Made by a program: the position numbers and the translations under genes. 40,559 nucleotides of DNA from CAYJBH01 sp964368815 (lineage in GTDB: Bacteria > Bacillota > Clostridia > Oscillospirales > Ruminococcaceae), in assembly GCA_964368815.1 (NCBI GenBank), contig CAYJDA010000022.1:1-40559 (forward strand). Direction: 5' to 3'. This document shows, piece after piece, positions 39,994-40,559 of this stretch. Each line of letters opens with the position of its first letter. Position 1 is the stretch's first letter. Under the pieces are notes generated by a model. The model saw only the letters and a list, made by a program, of their open reading frames with translations, ran no database searches and was not told where the DNA came from.

Positions 39994-40559
39994 TTAAAAA
40001 CCGCTTGCCTTAAAATTGTATATAGGCTTGATTATCCTGTCGACCGTCACGGTGTCCTTGATGTTTTCAAGGATATATTCCATGCTTTTGTATGCCATCG
40101 GGCACTCGTCCAAGGTGTCTTTATTTACCGAGCTTGAGAATATGCCCTCCATCTCCTTTTTGTAGGACGAGAGGGTAAAGTTCGCCTCGACATCTCGTCT
40201 GCTAAACTGCCTGCCGGCGCCGTGCGGTGCCGAGAAATTCCAGTCCTCGTTACCAAGACCGGTGCAGATAAGACTGCCGTCACGCATATTTATCGGGATT
40301 AACAACTTCTCACCGGCATTGGCAGACACAGCCCCTTTTCGCAAAATCATGTTATCGGTGTCGATATAGTTGTGAACGGTTTCAAAAGATTCTAATTCTT
40401 TCAACTTCATTCCGTCAAGAATTACCTCCTTGATTATCTTGCGGTTAAGCGAGGCATATTGCTGCATTATTTTTATGTCGTGCAGATAATTGTTAAGCGG
40501 TTCGCCGGACAGCGGTGCAAGCTCATAAGGTATAGCGGTTTGTTCTCTGCCACCTACCA
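39994..40559 (-). CDS. rtcB: RtcB-family RNA ligase, C-terminal part (5' end outside window)
   Basis: The minus-strand frame is open to the right edge, so the ATG at 40467 is internal. The visible ~187 residues contain the RtcB landmarks: VGGREQTAIPYELAPLSGEPLNNYLHDIKIMQQYASLNRK, then ILRKGAVSANAGEKLLIPINMRDGSLICTGLGN, and SAPHGAGRQFSR with the histidine that accepts GMP in this family. RtcB joins 2',3'-cyclic phosphate (or 3'-phosphate) and 5'-OH RNA ends using GTP and Mn2+. The GxGNEDW text in place of the usual SYIV segment suggests a divergent bacterial branch. A WYL regulator follows in the same direction. Confidence 0.85.
   Translation of the reverse strand, partial: VGGREQTAIPYELAPLSGEPLNNYLHDIKIMQQYASLNRKIIKEVILDGMKLKELESFETVHNYIDTDNMILRKGAVSANAGEKLLIPINMRDGSLICTGLGNEDWNFSAPHGAGRQFSRRDVEANFTLSSYKKEMEGIFSSSVNKDTLDECPMAYKSMEYILENIKDTVTVDRIIKPIYNFKASGF

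Noticed and set aside
1..40559. CRISPR arrays, insertion sequences, rRNA genes
   Set aside because: No regularly spaced direct repeats, no transposase-like protein and no rRNA sequence were seen.

Overview
The window looks like an AT-rich, low-GC Gram-positive chromosome, most likely an anaerobic gut or rumen Clostridia (Oscillospiraceae or Christensenellales-like). The reasons are strong AGGAGG-type ribosome binding sites, YesM/YesN-type two-component genes, Cys-anchored lipoproteins, TTGACA-N17-TATAAT promoters and many near-perfect hairpin terminators. I ran no searches. Family calls rest on motifs I can read in the translations.

Layout. (1) 1-1430: 3' end of a WYL regulator, a possible 17-codon leader ORF in nested inverted repeats, a DUF3795 Cys-rich protein, and an autoregulated-looking TetR gene. 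(2) 1630-12645: a xylo-oligosaccharide locus with a CUT1 binding lipoprotein, two permeases (no ATPase), a YesM/YesN sensor-regulator pair and a GH120 beta-xylosidase, followed tail-to-tail by a GH2 glycosidase. (3) 12737-17283: an ECF sigma factor, a polytopic membrane protein, an ABC ATPase and two tandemly duplicated ABC-2 permeases. (4) 17295-19900: an MFS transporter and a URO-D/MtaA-like protein. (5) 19920-26440, minus strand: a complete phosphate module (pstS, pstC, pstA, pstB, phoU, PhoB-like regulator, PhoR-like kinase) behind a two-repeat Pho box embedded in a long inverted repeat. (6) 26528-31377: a compact type IV pilus/type II secretion-like operon of a transglutaminase-like lipoprotein, a PilC/GspF protein, four small pilin-like or single-TM proteins and a PilT-type ATPase. 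(7) 31619-35560: a lipoprotein gene and, convergent to it, a diguanylate cyclase plus an EAL phosphodiesterase. (8) 35589-37378: an ABC exporter with a TetR-type operator. (9) 37459-38113: an orphan promoter, a truncated tRNA-Arg copy and an intact tRNA-Arg(CCG) in a ~210 bp tandem duplication. (10) 38281-40559: a probably truncated ORF, a WYL regulator and the 3' part of an RtcB-like RNA ligase gene.

How the parts fit. The kinase/regulator pair probably senses xylan breakdown products and activates the transporter operon through a 21-bp-spaced direct repeat at 1631-1664. Imported oligomers would be cut by the GH120 enzyme inside the cell. The Pho two-component genes sit in the operon they probably control. 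The TetR gene and the exporter gene 36 kb away carry nearly the same promoter-operator (16-nt core, 14 identical), so they probably form a two-site regulon. The pilus-like operon lies next to a c-di-GMP synthesis/degradation pair, which is a plausible but unproven regulatory link.
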